Shown: positions 8,597-17,368, counted from the first letter of the stretch. The stretch: DNA of 64,000 bases from Coprococcus eutactus (GCF_025149915.1 NZ_CP102278.1:976001-1040000), one strand, 5' to 3'. The notes: a model not told the origin generated them from the letters alone. Translations and numbers: made by a program.

Positions 8597-9544
8597 ATGA
8601 GTAATTCGGGAAATGCAATAGAAGTTACGAATCTGGTGAAGAGATATAAGGATCTGCTGGCGCTGGATCATTTCAGTCTTACGGTGAAAGAAGGGGAGAT
8701 ACTGGGGCTTCTTGGCCCAAATGGATCTGGAAAAACGACAACTATAAACTGTATATTGTCCCTGCTCACATTTGACAAGGGGGACATAAAAGTATTTGGA
8801 AAAGAGATGAAGCCAGACAGCTACGATATCAAGAGGGAGATCGGAGTCGTAATGCAGGATGTGGCGGTGTTCGATGAACTGACAGTGTACGAGAACATTG
8901 ATTACTTCTGCGGTTTATATATAAAGGATAAGGAGAAGAGACGAAAGTGCGTTGAGGAGACCATGGATTTCGTGGACATAGCGGACTACAGAAAGTTCAT
9001 GCCTAAAAAACTTTCAGGCGGACTTCTCAGAAGATTGAATATAGCCTGTGGAATAGCACATAAGCCAAAACTTATATTTTTCGATGAGCCGACAGTGGCA
9101 GTTGATCCGCAGAGCCGCAACAGAATACTTGAGGGGATAAAACGTCTGAATGAGGAAGGCGCGACCATCGTGTACACTTCTCATTATATGGAGGAGGTAG
9201 AGCAGATCTGCGACAGGATAGTCATCATGGACAAAGGTAAATCTGTTGCAGTCGGAACGAAGGATGAGCTCAAGAAGATGATCAAGAATACAGAGACCAT
9301 AAAGGTTGAAGTGCTTGGACTTACAGGCGAACAGATGTCGGAGCTTCGCAGTCAGCCACATGTGTATGAGAACGAATATAACGGAAGCATGCTTACACTT
9401 AGATATTCCGGCGGAAGACACAATCTGGTGAGGCTCATGGAATTTTTCAAGGAGCACGACATATCATTTGGCAGGGTTGTCACGGAGCTCCCAACGCTTA
9501 ATGATGTATTCCTGGAGATCACAGGCAAGGAGCTCAGAGACTGA
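8597..9544 (+). CDS. ABC transporter ATP-binding protein (drug/peptide exporter type)
   Basis: The ATPase subunit of an ABC-2 type exporter, 315 residues. Visible motifs are Walker A GPNGSGKTTT (about residues 39-48), the Q loop near VMQDVAVFD, signature LSGGLLRRL, Walker B LIFFDEPTVAVDP and the H loop YTSHYMEE. The C-terminal ~80 residues form the extra domain common in DrrA/NatA/CcmA-type proteins. The ATG follows AGGAGGGC. It is first in an operon with two ABC-2 permeases and is divergent from a LuxR-type two-component system. Antibiotic or peptide export is the likely role; the substrate is unknown. Confidence 0.93.
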   Translation: MSNSGNAIEVTNLVKRYKDLLALDHFSLTVKEGEILGLLGPNGSGKTTTINCILSLLTFDKGDIKVFGKEMKPDSYDIKREIGVVMQDVAVFDELTVYENIDYFCGLYIKDKEKRRKCVEETMDFVDIADYRKFMPKKLSGGLLRRLNIACGIAHKPKLIFFDEPTVAVDPQSRNRILEGIKRLNEEGATIVYTSHYMEEVEQICDRIVIMDKGKSVAVGTKDELKKMIKNTETIKVEVLGLTGEQMSELRSQPHVYENEYNGSMLTLRYSGGRHNLVRLMEFFKEHDISFGRVVTELPTLNDVFLEITGKELRD

Positions 9545-9628
9545 TTTGAATGTAAGTTGGATTATGGATTTGTTGAAGAAACAAATATTTGTATATTTCA
9601 GATGAACCGGGATTAAAAGGAGAGAAAT

Positions 9629-10765
9629 ATGTTTATACGGGATTTCCTATATACGATAAAGATATTGATGCGTGCCAAGGTGTCTATTTTCTGGACACTG
9701 GTATTTCCGATACTGCTTGCCACATTTATGTACATGGCATTTGGCAGCATATATGAACAGGATGAGATGTTTAGTAATATCAAGGTGGCGGTGGTCACTG
9801 AGGATGAATCGGCAAATGGACTTAATTATATGCTGGATGCGCTGTCGGATGGCGATGACGCCCTTCTGTCGGTTACGAGGATGAGCGAAAGCGATGCGGA
9901 AAAGTTACTGGCTGATGAAGAGGTCGAGGGCATCATATATACGGATGATGTGAAGCTCACGGTTGCGGAGAGTTCTGTCAATGCGAGCATACTTGAGACA
10001 GTGCTTTCTGAGTACAAGCAGTACGAGCATGCACTTAAGGATATATATAAGTATGGCACAGAACCTAAGGGTGATATGTCGAACCTTGTGGAAAAGCTCT
10101 CAGAACAGAGATCATATTATACGGAGAAAGCCAGCACCGAGGGCAGTCAGAACGTGTATAACAATTATTTCTATGCCATATTTGCCATGAGCTGTCTGTT
10201 TGCATCACTTTCATCTATAGAGATGATGAGCAATCTTCAGGCAAATGTGAGCGCTACGGGAAAGAGAAAAAATGTGTCCCCACAGAGGAAAATGACATTT
10301 GTTTTGGCAGAGTTTGCTGCACTGCTGCTTATACATTTTGTGGTCGAGGTCATAAGCTTTATATACATGTCCTGCATAGGAGTGGATTTTGGCGACAGAG
10401 TATGGGAGATCCTGCTTACTCTGTTTGTGGGCTGCTTTATCGGTCTGGCAATTGGAGTCATAGTTGGGGCTATATCAAAGCTTGCTGAGGGAACCAAGAT
10501 AGGAATTGTGATCGGAATATCCATGGTGATGTCCATCCTTTCTGATCTGTGTATAAACGGGATAAAGTATGAGATACAGCAGCACGTGCCGATTATAAAT
10601 AAACTCAATCCCGCGGCTCTGATATCGGATTCATTCTATGCGCTGAATGTTTACAGTGACCACCAGGTTTTCACTGAGAATATCGTCATAATGACTATTG
10701 AGGCTGTGGTGCTCATAGCAGTTGGGATTCTCATGGTAAGGAGGAACAGATATGCAAGTGTTTAA
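9629..10765 (+). CDS. ABC-2 type transporter permease
   Basis: A membrane subunit of 378 residues with the ABC-2 layout: an N-terminal transmembrane helix (about residues 20-40), a large extracellular segment of ~140 residues, then five or so transmembrane helices in the C-terminal half. The arrangement resembles YhgE/ABC-2_membrane_3 and NatB-like permeases. It follows AAAGGAGAGAA. Its 3' end overlaps the next permease gene by 14 bases, which implies coupled translation of two different half-permeases that probably form a heterodimer on the ATPase encoded upstream. Confidence 0.88.
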   Translation: MFIRDFLYTIKILMRAKVSIFWTLVFPILLATFMYMAFGSIYEQDEMFSNIKVAVVTEDESANGLNYMLDALSDGDDALLSVTRMSESDAEKLLADEEVEGIIYTDDVKLTVAESSVNASILETVLSEYKQYEHALKDIYKYGTEPKGDMSNLVEKLSEQRSYYTEKASTEGSQNVYNNYFYAIFAMSCLFASLSSIEMMSNLQANVSATGKRKNVSPQRKMTFVLAEFAALLLIHFVVEVISFIYMSCIGVDFGDRVWEILLTLFVGCFIGLAIGVIVGAISKLAEGTKIGIVIGISMVMSILSDLCINGIKYEIQQHVPIINKLNPAALISDSFYALNVYSDHQVFTENIVIMTIEAVVLIAVGILMVRRNRYASV

Positions 10766-11912
10766 ATCTTTTTTCAAGGTTTTGAGAAAATATATTGGGC
10801 AGATGATCATGTATGTGGGAATCCTGTGTGGAGTCATGATTGTGTTCATCAATGTGGGAAACACAGATCCACAGAACTATTATAAGGATAAAACGATCAA
10901 ATATGCGGTGAGCGATGAGGATGGCAGTGAGATGAGCAGAAAATTGATGGCTTACCTGAGTGATACGCAGCAGCTTGTAGATGGCGTTGATATGGACGAA
11001 CGAGGTATTCAGGATGCTCTCTACAACAGGGCGGTGGATTGTGTGATCAGGATACCAGATGGCTTTGGCGATGCATGGGCAAATGATATTGCGGATGGTA
11101 TGCTTGAGATAACGACTATCCCCGGAAGTCAGGCGTCCATGCTGTTTGAGACAAGGCTTGACAGCTACATGAATATGGTGTCTCTGTACAATAGGGCCGG
11201 AGATGATGTGAACGATGCCGATAAGAGAGCGAGGACGGCACTTGAGCAGAAGGCTGAAGTCGATATGGCTGAAGGAAAGACCGCAGGACATTCCATGTTA
11301 TATAATTTTTACAACTATCTGGGGTGGGTCATGATCTGCGTTATGGTAATTGGGGTAGCGCCTGTTTTGCAGGTATATAACAGGAAAAAGCTTAGAGCGA
11401 GAATAGAGTGCTCATCATACAAATTTTTCAGGCTGAACAGGGAACTTGTCCTGGGGATGATGTTTACTGGATGCGTATTGTCTGTAGTATTTATAGCACT
11501 TTCCAGAATACTTATAAAATATGATATAGTCTCAGCAAGGGGCGGAATGTTCATACTCAATATGCTGGTGTATGCCTGTGTAGCACTCTCGCTGGCATTT
11601 CTAGTTAGCAAGCTTACCCAGAATGAACAGATTCTTTCTATGTGTGCTAATGTCATATCACTTGGAATGGCATTCCTCTGCGGGATATTTGTGCCGAGAG
11701 AGTTCTTAAGTGACACTGTGATGGCGATAGCACATTTTCTCCCGGCATACTGGTATGCAAATGCGACAGACGCCATCGACAATTTCACATCTGGCAGTTC
11801 GGTGATAGGAATATTTGTGAGCATGGGAGTACAGGTGCTCTTTGCCGTTCTGTTCACACTTGTTGGAGTGATTGTTGACAGGTACAAGACCGCTGGCAAG
11901 GCTATGGCTTAG
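10752..11912 (+). CDS. ABC-2 type transporter permease, second subunit
   Basis: 386 residues, the same layout as the preceding permease (one N-terminal helix, a large extracellular segment, then about five helices), but clearly diverged. The start overlaps the end of the first permease gene by 14 bases, and AAGGAGGAACAG sits inside the upstream gene as its ribosome site. With the ATPase this completes an exporter made of one ATPase gene and two permease genes. After its stop comes the palindrome-rich region at 11934-12000 that serves the next operon. Confidence 0.88.
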   Translation: MQVFKSFFKVLRKYIGQMIMYVGILCGVMIVFINVGNTDPQNYYKDKTIKYAVSDEDGSEMSRKLMAYLSDTQQLVDGVDMDERGIQDALYNRAVDCVIRIPDGFGDAWANDIADGMLEITTIPGSQASMLFETRLDSYMNMVSLYNRAGDDVNDADKRARTALEQKAEVDMAEGKTAGHSMLYNFYNYLGWVMICVMVIGVAPVLQVYNRKKLRARIECSSYKFFRLNRELVLGMMFTGCVLSVVFIALSRILIKYDIVSARGGMFILNMLVYACVALSLAFLVSKLTQNEQILSMCANVISLGMAFLCGIFVPREFLSDTVMAIAHFLPAYWYANATDAIDNFTSGSSVIGIFVSMGVQVLFAVLFTLVGVIVDRYKTAGKAMA

Positions 11913-11933
11913 AAAAATTAATAATATTTTTTG

Positions 11934-11949
11934 TTTGACGCGCGTCAAA
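11934..11949. promoter_or_regulatory. Operator copy 1, perfect 16-bp palindrome
   Basis: TTTGACGCGCGTCAAA, a perfect palindrome. It overlaps the -35 hexamer TTGACG (11935-11940) of the predicted promoter for the HipA-like gene pair. An identical 16-mer recurs 42 bp downstream, centre to centre. Confidence 0.8.
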
Positions 11950-11963
11950 TACGTATGTATTAT
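11935..11963 (+). promoter_or_regulatory. Predicted promoter of the HipA-like gene pair
   Basis: TTGACG (11935-11940), 17 bases, TATTAT (11958-11963). The -35 lies inside the first palindrome and the expected transcription start (about 11970) lies inside the second, a classic layout for repression. Confidence 0.65.
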
Positions 11964-11966
11964 GTA

Positions 11967-12000
11967 TGTATAGTATTTGACGCGCGTCAAATACTATACA
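11967..12000. promoter_or_regulatory. Operator copy 2, perfect 34-bp palindrome
   Basis: A perfect 34-bp palindrome centred between 11983 and 11984, with outer bases TGTATAGTA..TACTATACA and the same 16-bp core TTTGACGCGCGTCAAA (11976-11991) as copy 1. The centres of the two copies are 42 bp apart, four turns of B-DNA, so dimers would bind the same face of the helix. Confidence 0.8.
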
Positions 12001-12043
12001 AGCAGTACTATTTAATTATTGGATGTGTCAAAGGAGGATATGA

Positions 12044-12850
12044 ATGAAAATAATACACGAAAAACAGGATCTTACATTCCTTCGATGGTCTCATATAAGG
12101 AGTTCAAGTGGAACTGCAGGAACTTTTTTAAAGTCGGAATCCAATTTGGATGGGAGTAAGATATATTATAAACTTTCAAGATTTGATCCATTAAATGGCG
12201 TAGTTGGACATGAGTGTGTAAATGAGTTGATAGTGGATAGACTGCTCACAGTTCTTGGGGTGGAACACCTGGATTATGAGTTGATAAACAGCCGTATAGA
12301 AATAGAGGGAAAAGCGTATGACACTTACCTGTGTGCCTCTAAAGACTTTAAGGAGCGCGGTGAAAGCAAGCTGGCACTTGATGATTATTATAGACTAAAT
12401 GCGATAAAGGGAGAGAGCCGCTATGATTTTTGTGTGAGATGTGGCTGGAAAGAATATATAGACCGTATGATCGTACTTGATTATATTATCCTGAACAGGG
12501 ATCGCCATGGGGCAAATATAGAGGTGCTTCGGAATTCAAGGAAGAGAACGATAAGGATGGCTCCGTTGTTCGATCATGGTTTATCTCTTTTGTGTTTTTG
12601 CAATTCCGATGAGGAAGTGTCAGAAACAGATATTATGGAAGATAAGAGATGCCAGAATTTTATTGGTGGATTTTCATGTCAGGAGAACTTGAAACTGATA
12701 GGAGAAAAAAAGGATGTTTTCCCAAATAAGCTTTATATAACAGATAAAGAGTTTATTTTTGACGGACTTAGAGGCGTAGTGTCAGATGTATTTATAGACA
12801 CAGTATGGAACATGATATATAAGAGGTACAAGGTTTATGAAAATCTTTGA
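12044..12850 (+). CDS. HipA-like kinase (HipA_C fold)
   Basis: A 268-residue protein with the core of a HipA/CtkA-type serine/threonine kinase but no HipA N-terminal subdomain. Visible elements are the glycine/serine loop SSGTAGT (residues 21-27), the ATP-binding lysine K43 in YYKLS, GHE with E57, the catalytic loop NRDRHGAN (151-158, with D153 and N158), and the metal-binding D177 in FDHG. HipA toxins phosphorylate aminoacyl-tRNA synthetases and cause dormancy; the target here is unknown. It follows AAAGGAGG and a promoter with twin palindromes. Its last 14 bases overlap the next gene, which encodes an HTH-like protein. The kinase motifs look intact, so activity is plausible. Confidence 0.75.
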   Translation: MKIIHEKQDLTFLRWSHIRSSSGTAGTFLKSESNLDGSKIYYKLSRFDPLNGVVGHECVNELIVDRLLTVLGVEHLDYELINSRIEIEGKAYDTYLCASKDFKERGESKLALDDYYRLNAIKGESRYDFCVRCGWKEYIDRMIVLDYIILNRDRHGANIEVLRNSRKRTIRMAPLFDHGLSLLCFCNSDEEVSETDIMEDKRCQNFIGGFSCQENLKLIGEKKDVFPNKLYITDKEFIFDGLRGVVSDVFIDTVWNMIYKRYKVYENL

Positions 12851-13664
12851 AATTATAGATGGCGACAAGGATAAAACTGTAGGAGCACTTCTCTATTTTG
12901 AGAAGGAGCGCACATGTATAGTTGAATTACAGGAATATCTGGATGAATGGTCAGCGCCATTTTTATTTGCAAGCTATGTGAAGAATAAGGTATATACAAT
13001 ACCGAGAGATGTGAGCGCCCTGTGGGTAAGGGGGAGGGTGATCCCAAGTGGCAGGCAGAATATATCAGATATACTTAAAGTTCATCACCTCAAGGAATAC
13101 GACGAAATGAAATTTCTTGAAATATCCGAGGGAAGATGTTCACAGGACGAAATGTATATCAGGCAGCTTGATAAGCTCCCGGAATTTGTAGTTGAACGCC
13201 AGCAAAAAAATCTGTCGGAGTGTGTTATTTTGGGTGCATATAATATTTTGTGCTTTTTCGCAGATGGTAATACGAGAAAAATAGATTTGAAAAATATATC
13301 AAAAAAAGATAGTGAAGCACAGCCGATTGACAGGCTGGCTGGATTGGATAAAGTTCTGGAAAATGACAGACTTTACAGGTCCGGTAAGCTTGGCACTGGA
13401 GGGTACTTTGTCACATTCAATGATTCGATTGATGTTCCTACAGACATTTTGTATGAGTCAGGAGAGAAGGTTCCTCTTGGACTTGAGGATTTTAAGACAT
13501 TTGTAAGACGTAACATTATTGATACGACAGAAAGCTGTGAAATGCTTGAGTGTTCAAGACAGAATATTTCATATATGGTGAATCAGGAACAGATGTCAGC
13601 GGTGAAAGAGGATGTCCGGGGAAATCTGTATCTTAAAGGAGAGGTACTTTCAAATAGGTGGTAA
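12837..13664 (+). CDS. HipA-N-like/DUF2442-like/HTH protein, putative antitoxin partner of the kinase
   Basis: A 275-residue protein that seems to combine three parts. Residues 1-110 resemble the N-terminal subdomain of HipA (VGALLYFEKERTCIVEL, then GRVIPSGRQNISDILK and CSQDEMYI). Residues about 125-160 (ILGAYNILCFFADGNTRKID) resemble DUF2442. Residues about 228-270 look like an excisionase/AlpA-type helix-turn-helix (DTTESCEMLECSRQNISYMV, ending in NLYLKGEV). The start overlaps the kinase gene by 14 bases, with AAGAGGT upstream. The HTH makes it the obvious candidate to bind the twin palindromes and repress its own operon. Domain names rest on pattern resemblance only; I do not know a described system with this exact order. 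Confidence 0.6.
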   Translation: MKIFEIIDGDKDKTVGALLYFEKERTCIVELQEYLDEWSAPFLFASYVKNKVYTIPRDVSALWVRGRVIPSGRQNISDILKVHHLKEYDEMKFLEISEGRCSQDEMYIRQLDKLPEFVVERQQKNLSECVILGAYNILCFFADGNTRKIDLKNISKKDSEAQPIDRLAGLDKVLENDRLYRSGKLGTGGYFVTFNDSIDVPTDILYESGEKVPLGLEDFKTFVRRNIIDTTESCEMLECSRQNISYMVNQEQMSAVKEDVRGNLYLKGEVLSNRW

Positions 13665-13741
13665 GAACAATATTACACTGGAAGTTATGAGGCATGGTCT
13701 GTTATAATAAAAAACGGAGGGAGTTTAGGAGGAACGAGAAA

Positions 13742-15556
13742 GTGCTTAAAAAGAAAGTGCTGAAACAGAACAACTTACTCAGACTGCAGAAGAGACTTGC
13801 AGTGGTTATGCTGGCCCTGACACTTGGGCTCGGTACAGGGTGCGGCAAAGCAGATGACGGAGCGGACGGTGCTGCGTCGTCAGAAACAGAGACTTTGGCG
13901 TATGGTCAGACAAACGATCAGACAGATGCCGGAGCATCAGAAGAAGATGGACAGGAGTCAAAAAAAGCTGCGGAAGACAAGGATGAGCCCTATGTAGAGG
14001 GAACATACTCAAGTGATTCGTATGACGTGGCGGAATTTACGGCAGAGACTCGTAAGAAGACCAACGAAGAGGGTAATCGCGGTGTGTATTACGAGATATT
14101 TGTCAGATCATTTGCCGATTCAGACGGTGATGGTATAGGCGATCTGAATGGCGTCACGGAGAAACTTGACTATCTGCAGGAGCTCGGAATTGATGGGATA
14201 TGGCTCATGCCGATCACAGCATCCGATACCTACCACGGATATTCAGTGACGGATTACGTGACGGTGAATCCCGATTACGGAACAGAGGATGATCTTAAGA
14301 GATTGCTTGACGAAGCACACAGCAGAGACATGAAAGTCATCATGGATCTGGTCATCAATCACACCAGTATCAATCATCCGTGGTTTCAGGCGGCAAAGTC
14401 CGATGAGAACAGCGAGTACAGAGATTATTACAGGTGGGTGTACAAGACCGACAAGAAAGACTGCAATCATCTTCTCGACAAATCAAGCTGGGGAGATATG
14501 GTGTGGCACCAGGAAGGAGACTTCTATTATTATGGTGTGTTCGGCGCGGATATGCCGGACCTAAACTACAACAATCCGGATGTTAGACAGGCTGCGAAGG
14601 ATGCCGCCGGTCACTGGTTAGAGCTTGGTCTTGATGGTTTCCGTATGGACGCCGCAGTTCATATCTATGGGGCACACGAGTTCAGGCAGCAGGAAGATTC
14701 TGAAACGGCAAATATCACCTGGTGGAACGAATTTGCCAGTTACTGCGAGAGCATAAATCCTGATGTATACCTGGTGGGGGAGGTATGGCAGGATGACAAG
14801 GTGCTGGAAAATTATGTCCAGCCATTTGACACAAAGTTTGATTTTGCAATTCAGCAGAAGATACTGAACTGCGTACAGAAAGGCATGGCGGTGCCTGGCT
14901 TTGGTGATTCTCTTTCCGTGGCGATAGAGAATATACAGAATAAATATGACGGCGTGGATGCCAACTATCTGAATGGAATATTTGGAGCAAATCACGATCA
15001 GGACAGGATAGCATCGTCGGTGAACAGCCTGGATAAGGCGAGACAGATTGCGGCGGTATATATGACGCTTCCAGGCAATCCATATATATATTATGGCGAG
15101 GAGCTTGGAATGTACGGCAGTAAGCCGGATGAGATGATAAGGACGCCTTTCCTTTGGGGAGGTGACAGTACATATAATACGTCGTGGGAAAAGGACAATC
15201 AGAATGCAGAGACAAAGGGACTTGACCAGCAGATGGAAGATCCGGATTCAATGTATTCATATTACAAGACATTGATAGCACTGAGAAAGGACAATCCTGC
15301 ACTTATGAAAGGAAGTTACAGAGCGGCATCGCTCACAAGTGACAGTGTGACAGCATACTTCCGTGAGACGGATGGACAGAAGCTGCTGGTGGTGCACAAT
15401 TTTGCAGAGGGCGATCAGACGGTATCACTTGCAGAGTGCGGAGACATAACAGTTACAAATGTACTTTATTCAAGTTCTGGTGAGACAGGTGTGTCAGACC
15501 TTAGTTCAGTGAAATTAGCTGGAAATGAGAGCGTGGTGCTGGAACTTGGTGAGTAG
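13742..15556 (+). CDS. Secreted GH13 alpha-glucosidase/alpha-amylase lipoprotein
   Basis: Hydrolyses alpha-glucosidic bonds in starch-derived sugars outside the cell. The start was placed at the GTG at 13742, nine bases after AGGAGG. It gives a signal peptide with LGTGC (C34) as lipobox; an ATG at 13694 lacks such a site. An acidic Ser/Glu-rich linker follows to about residue 95. The GH13 barrel shows VYYEIFVRSF, DLVINHTS, the nucleophile in GFRMDAAVHI, the acid/base in LVGEVW, and GANHDQDR. A small beta domain closes the protein (604 residues). The closest kin seem to be oligo-1,6-glucosidase, neopullulanase and cyclomaltodextrinase-type enzymes; exact bond specificity is not decidable here. 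Confidence 0.88.
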   Translation: MLKKKVLKQNNLLRLQKRLAVVMLALTLGLGTGCGKADDGADGAASSETETLAYGQTNDQTDAGASEEDGQESKKAAEDKDEPYVEGTYSSDSYDVAEFTAETRKKTNEEGNRGVYYEIFVRSFADSDGDGIGDLNGVTEKLDYLQELGIDGIWLMPITASDTYHGYSVTDYVTVNPDYGTEDDLKRLLDEAHSRDMKVIMDLVINHTSINHPWFQAAKSDENSEYRDYYRWVYKTDKKDCNHLLDKSSWGDMVWHQEGDFYYYGVFGADMPDLNYNNPDVRQAAKDAAGHWLELGLDGFRMDAAVHIYGAHEFRQQEDSETANITWWNEFASYCESINPDVYLVGEVWQDDKVLENYVQPFDTKFDFAIQQKILNCVQKGMAVPGFGDSLSVAIENIQNKYDGVDANYLNGIFGANHDQDRIASSVNSLDKARQIAAVYMTLPGNPYIYYGEELGMYGSKPDEMIRTPFLWGGDSTYNTSWEKDNQNAETKGLDQQMEDPDSMYSYYKTLIALRKDNPALMKGSYRAASLTSDSVTAYFRETDGQKLLVVHNFAEGDQTVSLAECGDITVTNVLYSSSGETGVSDLSSVKLAGNESVVLELGE

Positions 15557-15587
15557 ATAAAAAATCCCAATTTAAAGGAGGCTCTCC

Positions 15588-16490
15588 ATGAAGAAAATAC
15601 TAATAACGGGTGGCACAGTATTTGTAAGCCGGTATGCGGCGCGGTATTTTGTGGACAAAGGCTATGAGGTGTATGTGGTCAACAGAAATTCAAGACCGCA
15701 GGTTCCAGGTGCGAAGCTTATAGAAGCGGACAGGCATGACCTGGGAGACAAACTCAAAGACATCTATTTTGATGTTGTGGCGGACATAACCGCATATAAT
15801 GCAGAAGATATCACAGACTTATGTGACAGCCTTGGTTCATTTGGTCAGTATATCATGATCAGCTCAAGTGCAGTGTATCCAGAGTATGGAGATCAGCCAT
15901 TCCGTGAAGATTCAGAACGGGCACTCAACAGATACTGGGGGTCATATGGTACGGATAAGATTGCTGCGGAGGATGCATTACTTGACAGAGTGAGTGATGC
16001 TTACATACTCAGACCACCATATATTTATGGACCTATGAACAATGTATACAGGGAGGCTTTTGTATTTGACTGCGCCAGGGCGGACAGACCATTTTATCTG
16101 CCCGGAGATGGTGGAATGAAGCTGCAGTTCTTCCATGTGAAGGATCTCTGTATCCTGATGGAGAGAGTAATAGAGGAAAAGCTGGAGACTCATATCATGA
16201 ATGTGGGAAATGTGGAGCCGGTCACTATAAAAGACTGGGTGACGATGTGTTACGCCTGCTTTGATAAGATCCCTGCGTTTGTAAATGTCAGTGAGGATAT
16301 AGAACAGAGAAATTATTTCAGTTTTTATAACTATGAATATTATCTCGATGTGCAGCAGCAGAACAAAATATATCCGGAGACAATATCATTGGAAGATGGA
16401 TTGAAAGAATGCGCAGAGTGGTATGTGGAAAATGAATCAGAAGTTGGGAAAAAGTCATATATGGAATATATAGACTGTAATTTAAAATAA
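15588..16490 (+). CDS. NAD-dependent epimerase/dehydratase family protein
   Basis: A 300-residue short-chain (extended SDR) protein. The N-terminal Rossmann motif is ILITGGTVFVSRYAA, an atypical GGTxFVS form seen in a subgroup annotated as nucleoside-diphosphate-sugar epimerases or mRNA-binding-like proteins. The catalytic serine segment is MISSSAVYP and the YxxxK is YGTDK near residue 122. RPPYIYGP is also typical. It follows AAAGGAGG, 31 bases after the GH13 gene, and ends before a strong terminator, so the two may be co-transcribed. The substrate, probably a nucleotide sugar, is unknown. Confidence 0.82.
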   Translation: MKKILITGGTVFVSRYAARYFVDKGYEVYVVNRNSRPQVPGAKLIEADRHDLGDKLKDIYFDVVADITAYNAEDITDLCDSLGSFGQYIMISSSAVYPEYGDQPFREDSERALNRYWGSYGTDKIAAEDALLDRVSDAYILRPPYIYGPMNNVYREAFVFDCARADRPFYLPGDGGMKLQFFHVKDLCILMERVIEEKLETHIMNVGNVEPVTIKDWVTMCYACFDKIPAFVNVSEDIEQRNYFSFYNYEYYLDVQQQNKIYPETISLEDGLKECAEWYVENESEVGKKSYMEYIDCNLK

Positions 16491-16533
16491 TGTACGTTGG
16501 TGCAGCGATATTGTAAATGATATGTATTTAGGG

Positions 16534-16566
16534 AGATCTGGAGCTTCGGCTCTGGATCTTTTTTTA
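16534..16566 (+). terminator. Intrinsic terminator after the epimerase gene
   Basis: AGATCTGGAGC, a TTCG tetraloop and GCTCTGGATCT form an 11-bp stem with two G-U pairs, followed by a run of seven T. Confidence 0.92.
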
Positions 16567-16644
16567 TAGATATACATTCAAATATCGTCGAGATATACGA
16601 TGTGTATAAATTCATTAAGAAAGTGTAAATTCGTTATAAGTGGG

Positions 16645-16672
16645 TTTACATCTTCGCTAGCATTGATATAAT
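16645..16672 (+). promoter_or_regulatory. Predicted promoter of the orphan nuclease-like gene
   Basis: TTTACA (16645-16650), 16 bases, perfect TATAAT (16667-16672). The implied 5' leader is about 155 bases and contains a small hairpin. Confidence 0.5.
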
Positions 16673-16834
16673 GCGGATACATAGTGAGAGAGTTCTTGAC
16701 AATGATGGAGTTTTACTCATTGTTCTCAAATAAGATTTTAGTTCTTTTTTAGTAGAAATAAGTGATCTGAAATTTCTATAGTTTAATTTCCATAATGATT
16801 TTTGGCAAATATAAAATAATAAAGGAGTTACTGA

Positions 16835-17368
16835 ATGATAAAAAACAGGAATGTTAGTATAATAACGGACGAAAATAATAATCAAATAGTAATTATTAAT
16901 GACAAAAAATTTAAAGGCTTATCAAAAGATGATTGGCAGCAGATAGAAAAATACTTAAAAGGCTATATATCGGATTGTTATGAAATTACAGAAACAAATG
17001 ATGTTGTTTATATTGGAAAAGAATTTCCGTCTGAATATGCAGGTTCGAAAAGCAGAATTGCATTAAAAGGTGCAAGAAAAAAGGCAAAGGCATCAGCATC
17101 ACAGGGAATTCCAGAGCTAATAAAAATAGCCAAAAATCCACGTTGGGAAGAGAATAAAGAGCAAAAGCATAATAAAGATGCTAAATATGGTTGGTATAGA
17201 TATGATATAAGGTTTGGACTGCCTGTGTATGATGATAAAACGGGCAATTTAGATAGATATAATATATTCACAGCTATTCTTCTTATAAAACATTCAGAGG
17301 ATGGTAATAAGTACCTGCATGATATTACCACAATAAAAAAAGAAACGAGCAGCCCGCTTGAGTCGTAA
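16835..17368 (+). CDS. Orphan phage-Barnase-EndoU-ColicinE5/D-RelE (PBECR)-like protein
   Basis: A 177-residue AT-rich gene with no signal peptide or membrane segment. Residues 1-55 are a poorly defined N-terminal part. From about residue 60 the protein resembles the nuclease-like domain found at the C-terminus of phage MuF and large polyvalent proteins (PBECR group): GKEFPSEYAGSKSR, ASQGIPELIKIA, KDAKYGWYRYDIRF, LDRYNIFTAILLIKH and a final DITTIKKETSSPLE. Such domains are proposed RNases delivered by phages or mobile elements. Here it stands alone with its own promoter and no structural phage genes. Its base composition differs from the neighbours, suggesting transfer. RNase activity is inference; no immunity gene is obvious. 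Confidence 0.6.
   Translation: MIKNRNVSIITDENNNQIVIINDKKFKGLSKDDWQQIEKYLKGYISDCYEITETNDVVYIGKEFPSEYAGSKSRIALKGARKKAKASASQGIPELIKIAKNPRWEENKEQKHNKDAKYGWYRYDIRFGLPVYDDKTGNLDRYNIFTAILLIKHSEDGNKYLHDITTIKKETSSPLES

Larger units (their letters stand above)
16491..16834. other. Intergenic region before the nuclease-like gene
   Basis: 344 bases holding the epimerase terminator (16534-16566), a promoter match (16645-16672) and a hairpin with ACAATGA/TCATTGT arms around 16700-16727. From about 16567 onward the region is noticeably AT-rich, like the gene that follows. Confidence 0.5.

Noticed and set aside
10731..11291. 186-residue minus-strand open frame opposite the second permease
   Set aside because: Its coordinates and codons follow from the real permease frame; the composition (many His, Ile) is that of a shadow.
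12044..12850. Complete HipA toxin
   Set aside because: The protein starts directly with the ATP-binding region and lacks the N-terminal subdomain, so it is a kinase-core (HipT-like) protein.
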